A stretch of 64,000 nucleotides of DNA, from contig NZ_JAVJAN010000010.1 in assembly GCF_031344075.1 (NCBI RefSeq), forward strand, positions 32,448-96,447, in the 5' to 3' direction. Source of the DNA: Clostridium aquiflavi (lineage in GTDB: Bacteria > Bacillota > Clostridia > Clostridiales > Clostridiaceae). Under the pieces are notes generated by a model. It saw only the letters and a program-made list of their open reading frames with translations. It was not told the origin of the DNA and did not search any database. Positions 24,468-33,422 of this stretch are shown one piece after another (within the stretch, counting starts at the first letter, position 1; every line of letters begins with the position of its first letter). Made by a program: the position numbers and the translations under genes.

Positions 24468-25649
24468 ATGAGAAACGTATATATGGATTATGCGGCTACA
24501 ACTTATGTAAAGCCTGAAGTGCTAGAAGAAATGTTACCATATTTTACGAAAAATTTTGGTAATCCATCTTCTTTTTATGGAATATCAAGAACAACTAAAA
24601 TGGCTATAGATGAAGCAAGAGCAAAGGTTGCAAAAGCATTAAATTGTGAAGCTAATGAAGTGTATTTCACAGGTGGTGGATCAGAAGCTGATAACTGGGC
24701 AATAAAAGGTATTGCTTCTGCTCATAAAAATAAAGGTAATCATATAATAACAACAAAGGTAGAACATCATGCTGTTCTTCATACATGTCAGTATTTGGAA
24801 AAGAATGGGTTTGATGTTACTTACTTAGATGTTGATAAAGAAGGTTTTATTAATTTAGAAGATTTAAAAAATGCTATAACAGATAAAACTATATTAGTTT
24901 CAATAATGTTTGCAAACAATGAAATTGGAACAATTCAACCAATTAAACAAATTGGGGATATATGTAAAGAAAGAAATGTTTATTTCCATACTGATGCTGT
25001 TCAAGCAATTGGAAATGCTCCCATTGATGTAAAAGAAATGAATATAGATATGTTATCATTAGCAGGCCATAAAATTTATGGACCTAAAGGTATCGGTGTT
25101 TTATATATTAAAAAAGGAATAAGGATTGAAAACTTGATTCATGGTGGTGGTCAAGAAAGAACAAGAAGAGCTGGAACAGAGAATATAGCATCTATAGTAG
25201 GTCTTGGTAAAGCTATTGAATTGGCTACAGCAAATTTAGAAGAACATATTAAGACAATGAGTGAATTAAGAGATAGATTAATAGATGGACTACTTGAAAT
25301 ACCATATTCACATCTAAATGGTCCAAGAGGAGAAAAGAGATTACCTGGTAATGTAAATGTAAGATTTAGATTTATAGAAGGTGAATCAATTCTTCTATCT
25401 TTAGATTTTGAAGGAATATGTGCGTCAAGTGGAAGTGCTTGTACATCAGGATCATTAGATCCATCACATGTATTATTAGCAATTGGATTACCACATGAAG
25501 AAGCACATGGATCGTTAAGATTAACACTAGGGGATGGATCTAACATAGAAGATATAGACTATGTTATAGAAACATTACCACCTATCATTCAAAGATTAAG
25601 AAATATGTCACCATTATGGGAAGACTTTTTAAAGAAGGGAGAAAATTAA
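24468..25649 (+). CDS. iscS: Cysteine desulfurase
   Basis: PLP enzyme supplying persulfide sulfur for Fe-S clusters and for MnmA. 393 residues: MDYAATTYVKPEVLE start, VEHHAVLHTC, PLP lysine in LAGHKIYGPKGIGVLY, catalytic Cys in CASSGSACTSGSLDPSH. Four bp after iscR, 1 bp before iscU. Confidence 0.95.
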   Translation: MRNVYMDYAATTYVKPEVLEEMLPYFTKNFGNPSSFYGISRTTKMAIDEARAKVAKALNCEANEVYFTGGGSEADNWAIKGIASAHKNKGNHIITTKVEHHAVLHTCQYLEKNGFDVTYLDVDKEGFINLEDLKNAITDKTILVSIMFANNEIGTIQPIKQIGDICKERNVYFHTDAVQAIGNAPIDVKEMNIDMLSLAGHKIYGPKGIGVLYIKKGIRIENLIHGGGQERTRRAGTENIASIVGLGKAIELATANLEEHIKTMSELRDRLIDGLLEIPYSHLNGPRGEKRLPGNVNVRFRFIEGESILLSLDFEGICASSGSACTSGSLDPSHVLLAIGLPHEEAHGSLRLTLGDGSNIEDIDYVIETLPPIIQRLRNMSPLWEDFLKKGEN

Positions 25650-25650
25650 T

Positions 25651-26088
25651 ATGATATATACAGATAAAGTAATGGATCACTTTAGAAATCCAAGAAACGT
25701 TGGAGAAATTGAAGACGCAAATGGCGTAGGTGAAGTTGGAAATGCTAAGTGTGGAGATATAATGAAAATATATTTAAAAGTTGAGGGTGATATCATAAAG
25801 GATGTAAAATTCAAAACTTTTGGATGTGGATCAGCAATAGCATCATCATCAATGGCAACTGAAATGATAAAAGGTAAGACTTTAGATGAAGCATGGGAAT
25901 TAAGTAATAAAGCAGTAGCGGAAGCATTAGATGGTCTTCCACCAGTAAAGATGCATTGCTCAGTATTAGCAGAAGAAGCTATTCATAAAGCTATAAATGA
26001 TTATAGAGCTTCTCATGGATTAGACGTAAAACCAATGAAAGAACATGATCATGATGAATTACATAACATGGTTCATGGAGAAGAATAG
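25651..26088 (+). CDS. iscU: Fe-S cluster assembly scaffold IscU/NifU-type
   Basis: 145 residues; scaffold on which IscS builds clusters. The cysteines are in VGNAKCGDIMKIYLK, FKTFGCGSAIASSSMATE and KMHCSVLAEEAIH, the classic three-Cys pattern. The tail (HDHDELHNMVHGEE) is His/Glu-rich. Its stop immediately precedes mnmA. Confidence 0.94.
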   Translation: MIYTDKVMDHFRNPRNVGEIEDANGVGEVGNAKCGDIMKIYLKVEGDIIKDVKFKTFGCGSAIASSSMATEMIKGKTLDEAWELSNKAVAEALDGLPPVKMHCSVLAEEAIHKAINDYRASHGLDVKPMKEHDHDELHNMVHGEE

Positions 26089-27174
26089 ATGAGTTTAACT
26101 AAGAAAAAAGTCTTAGTAGGTATGAGTGGCGGAGTTGATAGCTCCGTCGCTGCATATTTATTAAAAGAACAAGGCTATGAAGTAATTGGTGCTACAATGC
26201 AAATTTGGCAAGAAGATAAAGAAGCTGAAGAAAGAGAAGGCGGTTGTTGTTCACTTTCAGCTGTTGAAGATGCAAGAAGAGTATGTGATAAGTTAGATAT
26301 ACCTTTTTATGTTTTAAACTTTAGAGATTCTTTCAAAAAAAAGGTTATTGAACCATTTATTCAAGAGTACATAGATGGAAGAACTCCTAATCCATGCATT
26401 GAATGTAATAAGCATTTAAAGTTTGATGAACTTTTAAGAAAAGCACAAGGAATAGGGGTAGACTATATAGCAACAGGTCATTATGCTAAAATTGAGAAAA
26501 AAGATGATAGATATATGTTGATAAGATCTGATGATGACAGAAAAGATCAAACATATGCTTTATATAACTTTACTCAAGATCAGTTAGCACATACACTTAT
26601 GCCTTGTGGTGAGTATACTAAAGACAGAATAAGAGAAATAGCAAAAGAAATAGGATTAGCTGTTCATAATAAAAAAGACAGTGAAGAAATATGTTTTATT
26701 TCAGATAATGATCATGGTAAATATATATTAAATGCTAAACCTGGTGCTGTAAAGAGTGGAAACTTTGTTGATAAAAGTGGAAACATACTTGGAAAACATA
26801 AAGGTATTGTATATTATACAATTGGTCAAAGAAAAGGTCTAGGTCTTTCAGTTGGTAGACCTGTGTTTGTTACTGATATAAATCCTAGAACAAATGAAGT
26901 AGTAATAGGAGCAGAAGAAGATATTTTTAAAACAGAATTAATAGCGGGAGATTTGAATTTTATTACTTTTGATAAATTAGAAAAAGAAATAGAAGTTGAA
27001 GCTAAGATAAGATATTCTGCAAAACAGGCTAAAGCTACTATAGTACCATTGAAAGATGGTAGAGTTAAAGTTGTATTTAATGAAAAACAAAGAGCTATAA
27101 CAAAGGGCCAATCAGTTGTTTTCTATAACGGAAATATAGTTATTGGTGGTGGAGTAATAGAGGCTATTATTTAA
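26089..27174 (+). CDS. mnmA: tRNA-specific 2-thiouridylase MnmA
   Basis: Thiolates U34 of Lys, Glu and Gln tRNAs with sulfur from IscS. 361 residues: PP-loop GMSGGVDSSVAAYLL, catalytic cysteines in PNPCIECNKHLKF and SEEICFI, IGQRKGLGLSVGRPV. Its presence directly after iscSU places sulfur donor and user in one operon. Last gene before a terminator. Confidence 0.95.
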   Translation: MSLTKKKVLVGMSGGVDSSVAAYLLKEQGYEVIGATMQIWQEDKEAEEREGGCCSLSAVEDARRVCDKLDIPFYVLNFRDSFKKKVIEPFIQEYIDGRTPNPCIECNKHLKFDELLRKAQGIGVDYIATGHYAKIEKKDDRYMLIRSDDDRKDQTYALYNFTQDQLAHTLMPCGEYTKDRIREIAKEIGLAVHNKKDSEEICFISDNDHGKYILNAKPGAVKSGNFVDKSGNILGKHKGIVYYTIGQRKGLGLSVGRPVFVTDINPRTNEVVIGAEEDIFKTELIAGDLNFITFDKLEKEIEVEAKIRYSAKQAKATIVPLKDGRVKVVFNEKQRAITKGQSVVFYNGNIVIGGGVIEAII

Positions 27175-27189
27175 AAAATAAGATTCTTT

Positions 27190-27231
27190 AAGCAATGATA
27201 CTAGAAATTTTCATAGTATCATTGCTTTTTT
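27190..27231 (+). terminator. Terminator of the isc-mnmA operon
   Basis: A perfect 14-bp stem (27190-27203 with 27214-27227), followed by T. Confidence 0.85.
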
Positions 27232-27232
27232 A

Positions 27233-27282
27233 CTTACTATGATTTAAATATGTAATGATATACATATTTAAATCATAGTAAG
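27233..27282. repeat. 22-bp perfect inverted repeat
   Basis: Arms 27233-27254 and 27261-27282 are perfectly complementary with a 6-nt centre (ATGATA). It sits directly behind the mnmA terminator and has no U-run, so it is not a second ordinary terminator. AT-rich and without a recognised family. Confidence 0.7.
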
Positions 27283-27339
27283 AATTAAATTATTGCTTAT
27301 GGATATAATAGGGATTATGAAGATGAAATTTTAATATAT

Positions 27340-27438
27340 GGCTCTGGATTAAATGTGTGTTGATATATACAATAGGTAAAGTTTAATTACTCGTCTATTT
27401 TGCTTATACATATATCAATATTCTGCTAAAATACAATC
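27340..27438 (+). mobile_element. 99-bp MITE-like palindromic element
   Basis: Left end GGCTCTGGATTAAATGTGTG with GTTGATATATACAATAGGTA following; right end TATCAATATTCTGCTAAAAT. It is an internally deleted relative of the element at 17740 in the opposite orientation. Flanked by a perfect 8-bp direct repeat TAATATAT (27332-27339, 27439-27446). Confidence 0.75.
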
Positions 27439-27469
27439 TAATATATTTAAGGAGTAGTAAAAGTGAAAT

Positions 27470-27970
27470 ATGATTAGAACTAAAGATTTTTATTTAAAGA
27501 AAATATATAATTTGGATGGTAAAAAAATAGGGAGTGTAAAAGATATTTATATAAATTTTTATGAAAAAAAATTAGAGGGCTTTGAAATTTCCAATACAAC
27601 TTTTTTTTCTAAAAAAAATTATATATCTATTAATGATGTTATAGATATTGGTGATGATATAGTAGCTAAAGAATTGAAAAGTGGAAATGGATTAAAATTT
27701 AAAGATATAAAAGACTTAGATGTTATGGATACACATAGTAAATTGAAAGGCGCAGTTGAAGACTTGTTAATAGATAGGAACAATTATACTATTAAAGCTA
27801 TGATAATAACTTCTGGATTTATTGATAAGATTTTAAAGGGTAAAGAAGTACTGTTACTAAATGAGTGTATACTAGGTGATGATTATATACTATATACAGG
27901 AAAAGAGAATATTTCCTTTAAATCCATTCCTCACAATATGACTAAATATGAATTTGATAAAAAAGTATAA
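27470..27970 (+). CDS. PRC-barrel domain protein
   Basis: 166 residues with two PRC-barrel-like halves: KKIYNLDGKKIGSVKDIYIN near the N-terminus, and DVMDTHSKLKGAVEDLLIDR around residue 85-105. PRC-barrels bind RNA or protein partners; function here unknown. No membrane segment. The only start is ATG 27470, 15 nt after AAGGAG, an unusually long spacing, since the upstream in-frame codon at 27464 is a stop. Overlaps the following permease gene by 23 bp, so the two are probably coupled. Confidence 0.7.
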   Translation: MIRTKDFYLKKIYNLDGKKIGSVKDIYINFYEKKLEGFEISNTTFFSKKNYISINDVIDIGDDIVAKELKSGNGLKFKDIKDLDVMDTHSKLKGAVEDLLIDRNNYTIKAMIITSGFIDKILKGKEVLLLNECILGDDYILYTGKENISFKSIPHNMTKYEFDKKV

Positions 27971-28979
27971 AAGTAAGTTAGTAGTTCTATTACTTACATT
28001 ACTATTAATAATTTTTATATTAAGCTACGTATTTAACAATTCTATAAAGAGTATCGTAAATATGATTATGATTTCTTTTATATTAGCATATATTATAGTA
28101 CCTATTAGAGATTTATTTCAAAATAAATTTAAAATTAAAAAGAAGGTTGCATCTGGATTAATAATACTAATTATACTGGGAATGTTTATTTCTTGTATAA
28201 CGCTTATAATTCCTGAACTTTTTAAGGAAATATCTAATATAGGAGTTATATTTGATAATATTGCAAATTTTTTAGAAGATATATATGTTAAATTTAGAGT
28301 GGATAATTTTCCAATATTAAAATCTATTTATAATGAATTAATTGAAAAGGGAAATGCTTTATTTTTAAATTTATCTAAATCTTTATTTAATAACATTGTA
28401 TTAATTGTGGAAAATATAGTTTCTTGCGCTGTTATACCTGTGGTAGTATATTATTTTTTATGTGATGGAGATAAAATATATAATAAATTATTATTTATAT
28501 TACCAACAGAAAAAAGAGAAGTAACTAAAAAAATTTTAAATGATATAGATAAAGTTTTAGGAAGGTATATTACAGGGCAAGTTTTTCTGTCTCTTATAAT
28601 TGGTTTTTTAACATTTATATTACTTATGGTATTTAAAGTTAAATTTCCTATATGGATTTCAATATTAAATGCAATATTAAATATAATACCTTATTTTGGT
28701 CCTATTTTTGGAGGGGTGCCTGCTGTATTAGTAGCGTTACTAGATTCACCTATTAAAGCTTTATGGGTAACTATTGGTGTATTTATTATTCAACAAATAG
28801 AAGGAAACATATTATCGCCTAAGATAACTGCTGATAGTACTGATATGCATCCTGTAATAATTATTATATTATTATTAATAGGAGATAAGTTTGGTGGTTT
28901 TGTAGGAATGCTTTTAGCTGTGCCAATAGGAGTAATAATAAAAGTTCTATATGATGATATAAATTATTATTTGTTTTGA
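27948..28979 (+). CDS. AI-2E family (YtvI/PerM-type) membrane protein
   Basis: 343 residues with about seven to eight membrane segments: two at the N-terminus (LVVLLLTLLLIIFILSYVF), a central extracellular-type helical part, and the typical C-terminal half with ISILNAILNIIPYFGPIFGG, then QQIEGNILSPKI. This superfamily includes autoinducer-2 exporters and Na+/H+ antiporters; substrate unknown. The start lies within the preceding gene and has no clear ribosome-binding site, suggesting translational coupling. Confidence 0.85.
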   Translation: MNLIKKYKSKLVVLLLTLLLIIFILSYVFNNSIKSIVNMIMISFILAYIIVPIRDLFQNKFKIKKKVASGLIILIILGMFISCITLIIPELFKEISNIGVIFDNIANFLEDIYVKFRVDNFPILKSIYNELIEKGNALFLNLSKSLFNNIVLIVENIVSCAVIPVVVYYFLCDGDKIYNKLLFILPTEKREVTKKILNDIDKVLGRYITGQVFLSLIIGFLTFILLMVFKVKFPIWISILNAILNIIPYFGPIFGGVPAVLVALLDSPIKALWVTIGVFIIQQIEGNILSPKITADSTDMHPVIIIILLLIGDKFGGFVGMLLAVPIGVIIKVLYDDINYYLF

Positions 28980-29069
28980 TTTTTATCACATTAAGTAATG
29001 AAGTTTAGTTATATATTGACATAATTATATATATGAAATATAATTTTTGATGAAATAATAAAATATTAA

Positions 29070-29270
29070 GCGATGATTAGGATTAGTAGATTTTATATGG
29101 ATATTAAGAGAGGAAGTGGATGGTGCAAACTTCTTACTATATATTTCGAAGCTGCCTAGGAGCTATAAATTACTAAGTGATGTATTAATATTTATTAATG
29201 CATAATTAGGGTGGTACCGCGGAAATAATAGCTTTCGTCCCTTTGTTATAAGGGAGAGAGCTTTTTTTGT
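29070..29270 (+). promoter_or_regulatory. T-box riboswitch of alaS
   Basis: The conserved T-box sequence AGGGTGGTACCGCGG (29208-29222) forms the antiterminator, followed by a terminator hairpin (about 29230-29263) and T-run. Upstream stem I holds GGATGGTGCAAACTTC and a specifier region with GCT (29151-29153, or the adjacent GCC), both alanine codons. This fits alaS as the next gene: uncharged tRNA-Ala promotes read-through. Confidence 0.93.
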
Positions 29271-29350
29271 ATATGAAATTATACATATGTTTTAAGTTTG
29301 AAAATCTAATAAAATCAAAAAGACAAATACATATTTATGGAGGAAAAGTT

Positions 29351-31990
29351 ATGAAATTTACAAAGACAAATGATTTAAGAGATGCATATTTAAAATTTTT
29401 TGAAAGTAAGGATCATTTAAAATTAGAAAGTTTTTCTTTAGTTCCACAAAATGATAAAAGCTTATTGTTAATAAATGCTGGTATGGCTCCATTAAAGCCG
29501 TATTTTACTGGTTTACAAGAACCACCTAAGAAGAGAATTACTACTTGTCAAAAATGTGTTAGAACAGGTGATATTGATAATGTAGGAATAACAAGCAGAC
29601 ATGGTACATTCTTTGAAATGCTTGGAAATTTTTCATTTGGAGATTACTTTAAGAAAGAAATTATTCCATGGGCTTGGGAATTTTTAACTGGTATTTTAAA
29701 ATTACCTAAAGAAAAATTGTATGTAACTATATATTTAGATGATGATGAAGCATATGAATATTGGACTACTCTTACTGATGTAGACAAATCTCATATATTT
29801 AGATTAGGTAAAGAAGATAATTTTTGGGAACATGGCGCAGGTCCTTGCGGTCCTTGTACAGAAATTCATTTTAGCAGAACTGATGAAGTACCAACGAATT
29901 CAGAAGAGTTTGTAGAACTTAGTGATGCAGATAAGATTATAGAAGTTTGGAATCTTGTATTCACTCAATTTGATGGTGATGGGAAAGGTAATTATGAAAA
30001 ATTAGCTAGTACTAATATAGATACTGGAATGGGTCTTGAAAGACTTGCAGTTGTAATGCAAAACAAAAATAGCATATTTGAAATTGATACATTAGAAAAT
30101 ATATTAAAAGAAGTTGGAAATCTTGCAAGTGTTAAATATGGAGAAGACAATAAAATTGATGTGTCTTTAAGAATTATAACTGATCATATTAGATCAATAA
30201 CTTTCATGATTTCAGATGACATTATGCCATCAAATGAAGGAAGAGGATATGTTTTAAGAAGATTACTTAGAAGAGCTGCAAGACATGGAAAAACTCTTGG
30301 TATTAAAGATGCATTCCTTTGTAACTTATGTGATGTAGTTATTAGAGATTGTAGTAGTGCGTATCCAGATTTAGAAGCGAAAAAAGAGTATATTAAAAAG
30401 GTTATAAAAATAGAAGAAGATAAGTTTAGAGAAACTTTAGATTCTGGTATGGAAATACTAAATAATCTTATAAGCGAATTAAAAGAAAACAATGAAAAAG
30501 TTTTAAAAGGTGCTGATGGATTTAAATTATATGACACCTTTGGATTCCCAATGGAACTTACAAAAGAAATATTAGAAGATGAAGGCTTATCTCTTGATGA
30601 GGACGGTTTCCATGAAGAAATGAAGGAACAAAGAGAAAGAGCTAGAAGTGCAAGAAAAACTTCTAATTATATGGGAACAGATGTAAAAACATTAGATATA
30701 ATCTCAGGTGAAATTGAAACTACTTTTGATGGATATGAAAATGATAGCTTAATTGCTGAAGTTAAAACTTTAGTTAATGGAGAAGATTTTACAGATTCAA
30801 TAACAGAAGGTAATAATGCTGTTGTAGTTACAGATGTTACTCCTTTCTATGCTGAAATGGGTGGCCAAATAGGAGATACAGGTATAATACACAATGAAAA
30901 CTTTAAGGGCAAAGTTTTAGATACTAAGAAAAATATCGGTGGCAAGATAATTCATTTTGTTGAAGCTATAAGCGGAGAACTTAAAGTTGGAGATAAAGTA
31001 ACATTAGAAGTTGATAATGCTAGAAGAGAAAATATAAAGAGAAATCATACAGCTACACATCTTTTAGATGCAGCATTAGTTAAAGTATTAGGTTCTCATG
31101 TTCATCAAGCAGGTTCATATGTTAGTGCTGATAGATTAAGATTTGACTTCTCTCATTTTGAAGGTGTAAAAGAAGAAGAATTATTAAAGGTGGAACAATT
31201 AGTAAATGAAGCTATAATGAGTGTTACACCTGTTAATACTACAGAAATGGACTTACAAGAAGCTAAAAATTCAGGAGCTGTAGGTATATTTGATGATAAA
31301 TATGCTGAAAAAGTAAGAGTAGTATGTGCTGGAGAATATTCTAAAGAATTATGTGGGGGAACTCATATAGATAATACAGGTAAAATTGGATTATTTAAAA
31401 TAATATCTGAAAATGGAATAGCAGCTGGAACAAGAAGAATAGAAGCTGTAACTGGAATGGAAGCATATAAATTAGTAAATGAAAAAGCTGAATTATTAAA
31501 ACAAATTTCAGGAAAATTAAAATGTTCAGAAAAAGAAATTACAAGTAAATTAGATCAACAATCTAAAGAAATGAAAGAAAAAGAAAAAGAAATTACTAAC
31601 TTAAAATCTAAATTTGCTTCAATGGAAATTAATGATATAATTAACTCAGCTAAAGATGTTAAAGGTATAAACGTAGTTACTTATGGATTAAAAGATGTTG
31701 ATGGAGAAGCATTAAGAGGACTTTGTGAAAAAGTTAGAGATAAAGTTAATAATTCATTAACTTTACTTACAAGTTCAATAGATGGAAAAGTTGTAATATG
31801 TGCTATGGCTGATAAAGAAGCAGTATCAAAAGGAGCTCATTGTGGTAAAGTAATTAAAGAAGCAGCAACGATCCTTGGCGGAGGCGGTGGTGGAAGACCA
31901 GATATGGCCCAAGCTGGAGGTAAATTACCAGAAAAAATAAGTGAAGCACTTGATTCTGTTTATAAAATAGTTGAAACTTTAGTAAAGTAG
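29351..31990 (+). CDS. alaS: Alanine-tRNA ligase
   Basis: 879 residues, normal size. Class II catalytic core (PFYFxGLQEP-like YFTGLQEPPKKRITTCQKCV, GMGLERL), and editing domain zinc site with HTATH and CGGTH. The C-terminal DHHA1 part has a GGGGGGRPDMAQAGG glycine-rich stretch. The frame is open from 29267, inside the T-box terminator, but ATG 29351 with GGAGG upstream gives the usual start (MKFTKTNDLRDAYLKFFES). Controlled by the T-box upstream. Confidence 0.95.
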   Translation: MKFTKTNDLRDAYLKFFESKDHLKLESFSLVPQNDKSLLLINAGMAPLKPYFTGLQEPPKKRITTCQKCVRTGDIDNVGITSRHGTFFEMLGNFSFGDYFKKEIIPWAWEFLTGILKLPKEKLYVTIYLDDDEAYEYWTTLTDVDKSHIFRLGKEDNFWEHGAGPCGPCTEIHFSRTDEVPTNSEEFVELSDADKIIEVWNLVFTQFDGDGKGNYEKLASTNIDTGMGLERLAVVMQNKNSIFEIDTLENILKEVGNLASVKYGEDNKIDVSLRIITDHIRSITFMISDDIMPSNEGRGYVLRRLLRRAARHGKTLGIKDAFLCNLCDVVIRDCSSAYPDLEAKKEYIKKVIKIEEDKFRETLDSGMEILNNLISELKENNEKVLKGADGFKLYDTFGFPMELTKEILEDEGLSLDEDGFHEEMKEQRERARSARKTSNYMGTDVKTLDIISGEIETTFDGYENDSLIAEVKTLVNGEDFTDSITEGNNAVVVTDVTPFYAEMGGQIGDTGIIHNENFKGKVLDTKKNIGGKIIHFVEAISGELKVGDKVTLEVDNARRENIKRNHTATHLLDAALVKVLGSHVHQAGSYVSADRLRFDFSHFEGVKEEELLKVEQLVNEAIMSVTPVNTTEMDLQEAKNSGAVGIFDDKYAEKVRVVCAGEYSKELCGGTHIDNTGKIGLFKIISENGIAAGTRRIEAVTGMEAYKLVNEKAELLKQISGKLKCSEKEITSKLDQQSKEMKEKEKEITNLKSKFASMEINDIINSAKDVKGINVVTYGLKDVDGEALRGLCEKVRDKVNNSLTLLTSSIDGKVVICAMADKEAVSKGAHCGKVIKEAATILGGGGGGRPDMAQAGGKLPEKISEALDSVYKIVETLVK

Positions 31991-32162
31991 TATACTTTTT
32001 AATAAATATAGGTTATAATAATATATAAGAATACTGTATATAATATAAATTTGTCATTAAGAATCATATTTCATTAATATGTGAATAAATGAATAATTTA
32101 TAATAATTATGGTGATGCTATATATGGAAATAGTTTCTTTTTGATATATTGTAAGGGGGTGA

Positions 32163-32176
32163 GCTGCAAGAGCAGC
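32163..32176 (+). promoter_or_regulatory. Hairpin between the ireB Shine-Dalgarno and its start codon
   Basis: GCTGC-AAGA-GCAGC (32163-32176) lies immediately after the G-rich Shine-Dalgarno AAGGGGGTGA, which ends at 32162. ATG 32183 is 20 nt away in linear sequence, but about 6 nt away if the hairpin folds. Confidence 0.5.
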
Positions 32177-32182
32177 AATCTT

Positions 32183-32440
32183 ATGAGTAAAAATATTGAA
32201 CATACAATGCAATTTGATTTAAACAAGACTAAGGAAGCTTTAACAAAAGCAATATTAACAGAGGTTTATGATTCACTACAACAAAAGGGTTATAATCCTA
32301 TAAATCAACTAGTTGGATATTTAATTTCAGGAGACCCTACTTACATTACGAATTACAACGGAGCAAGAGCTTTAGTAAGAAAGCTTGAAAGAGATGAAAT
32401 ACTTGAAGAAGTTATAAAATCTTATTTAGAGATAAAGTAA
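32183..32440 (+). CDS. ireB: IreB/YrzL family regulatory phosphoprotein
   Basis: 85 residues (UPF0297/DUF965): NIEHTMQFD start, YDSLQQKGYNPINQLVGYLI, SGDPTYITNYNGARALVRKL. In Enterococcus IreB is a target of the Ser/Thr kinase IreK and influences peptidoglycan precursor synthesis via MurA; an N-terminal Thr is present here (EHT). The alaS-ireB-ruvX order is conserved in Firmicutes. The frame opens earlier at 32141, but ATG 32183 gives the family N-terminus. Translation initiation looks unusual (see the hairpin at 32163). Confidence 0.9.
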   Translation: MSKNIEHTMQFDLNKTKEALTKAILTEVYDSLQQKGYNPINQLVGYLISGDPTYITNYNGARALVRKLERDEILEEVIKSYLEIK

Positions 32441-32474
32441 AGAGTGCCCGTATTAGCGGGCGCTCTTATTTTTT
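32440..32474 (+). terminator. Terminator between ireB and ruvX
   Basis: An 11-bp GC-rich stem (32440-32450 with 32457-32467, one G-U), followed by ATTTTTT. It overlaps the ireB stop codon and reaches the edge of the ruvX ribosome-binding site, so ruvX needs read-through or its own promoter. Confidence 0.8.
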
Positions 32475-32489
32475 AAGAGGTGCTTTAAT

Positions 32490-32903
32490 TTGAGAATATT
32501 AGGTTTAGACTTAGGAAAAAAAACTATAGGAGTAGCTATATCTGATCCACTAGGCTTTACAGCACAAGGTATAACTACAATAAGAAGAGCAAATAAAGAA
32601 AAAGACATGGAAGAATTAAGAAAAATTTGTGATGAATATAAAGTAGAAACTATAGTTATAGGACTTCCTAAAAACATGAATGGAACAATAGGACCATCAG
32701 GAGAAATAGCTATGGAAATGGGCAAACTAGTAGAAGAAGCTTTAAATATAAAAGTAGAATTTTGGGATGAACGTTTAACAACAGTTGCAGCTCATAAAGC
32801 TATGCTTGAAGCAGATCTTTCAAGAAGTAAGAGAAAAAAGATAGTTGATAAGGTGGCATCAACATACATACTTCAAGGATATTTAGATAGAATATCTAAA
32901 TAA
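32490..32903 (+). CDS. ruvX: RuvX/YqgF Holliday junction resolvase-like RNase
   Basis: 137 residues with RNase H-like fold: ILGLDLGKKTIGVAISDPLG, IVIGLPKNMNGTIGPSG, WDERLTTVAAHKAML, KVASTYILQGYLD. YqgF acts in rRNA processing (pre-16S nuclease) and may resolve junctions. Starts with TTG, 7 nt after AAGAGGTG. Confidence 0.92.
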   Translation: MRILGLDLGKKTIGVAISDPLGFTAQGITTIRRANKEKDMEELRKICDEYKVETIVIGLPKNMNGTIGPSGEIAMEMGKLVEEALNIKVEFWDERLTTVAAHKAMLEADLSRSKRKKIVDKVASTYILQGYLDRISK

Positions 32904-33112
32904 TATTGAAATTTATAACAGATTAATATAGACAAAGTTCTTGGTTTCATATAGAGTTATGATTAAAATATGAAAATTGAGAATGGATATCTTTAAGCAT
33001 ATAATTAATATACTTTAAAAGAGTAATAAATCTTGAACTTATAGAATTAAGAGTATTGTTTATATTAGTTATGTGAACAGAAAATATAAGAGTTATGGAA
33101 GGAGCATTTAAA

Positions 33113-33379
33113 ATGCAAAAAGACGTAGAATATATAGAATTATTAGATGAACAAGGAGAACAAATTAAATTTAAGGTGATAACTTATTTCCAAATAGACG
33201 AAATAAATGGGGAATATGTTGTAGTGACTCCGGCAGAAAATGATGAATGTGATGAAGCATTTGTATTAAAAGTTATATCTGATGAAGATGGCAATGAAAC
33301 TCTTGTTTCAATAGAAGATGAAAAAGAATTTGATTTAGTTGAAGAAGCATATAATCTTGTTATGTCAGAACAAGAGTAA
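33113..33379 (+). CDS. DUF1292 (YrzB-type) protein
   Basis: 88-residue, very acidic protein: YIELLDEQGEQIKFKVITYF, then VVVTPAENDECDEAFVLKVI. Matches DUF1292 in length and in position (ruvX-yrzB in Bacillus). Function unknown. ATG 33113 has GGAAGGAG at 8 nt; an upstream ATG at 33095 lies before that site. Confidence 0.88.
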   Translation: MQKDVEYIELLDEQGEQIKFKVITYFQIDEINGEYVVVTPAENDECDEAFVLKVISDEDGNETLVSIEDEKEFDLVEEAYNLVMSEQE

Positions 33380-33422
33380 AATTTTATAAATTAACTTATA
33401 TTTTATAAAGTGAGGTGTTATT

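Noticed and set aside
29267..29350. N-terminal extension of alaS from 29267
   Set aside because: It begins inside the T-box terminator stem; the conserved AlaRS start is at ATG 29351 with GGAGG upstream.
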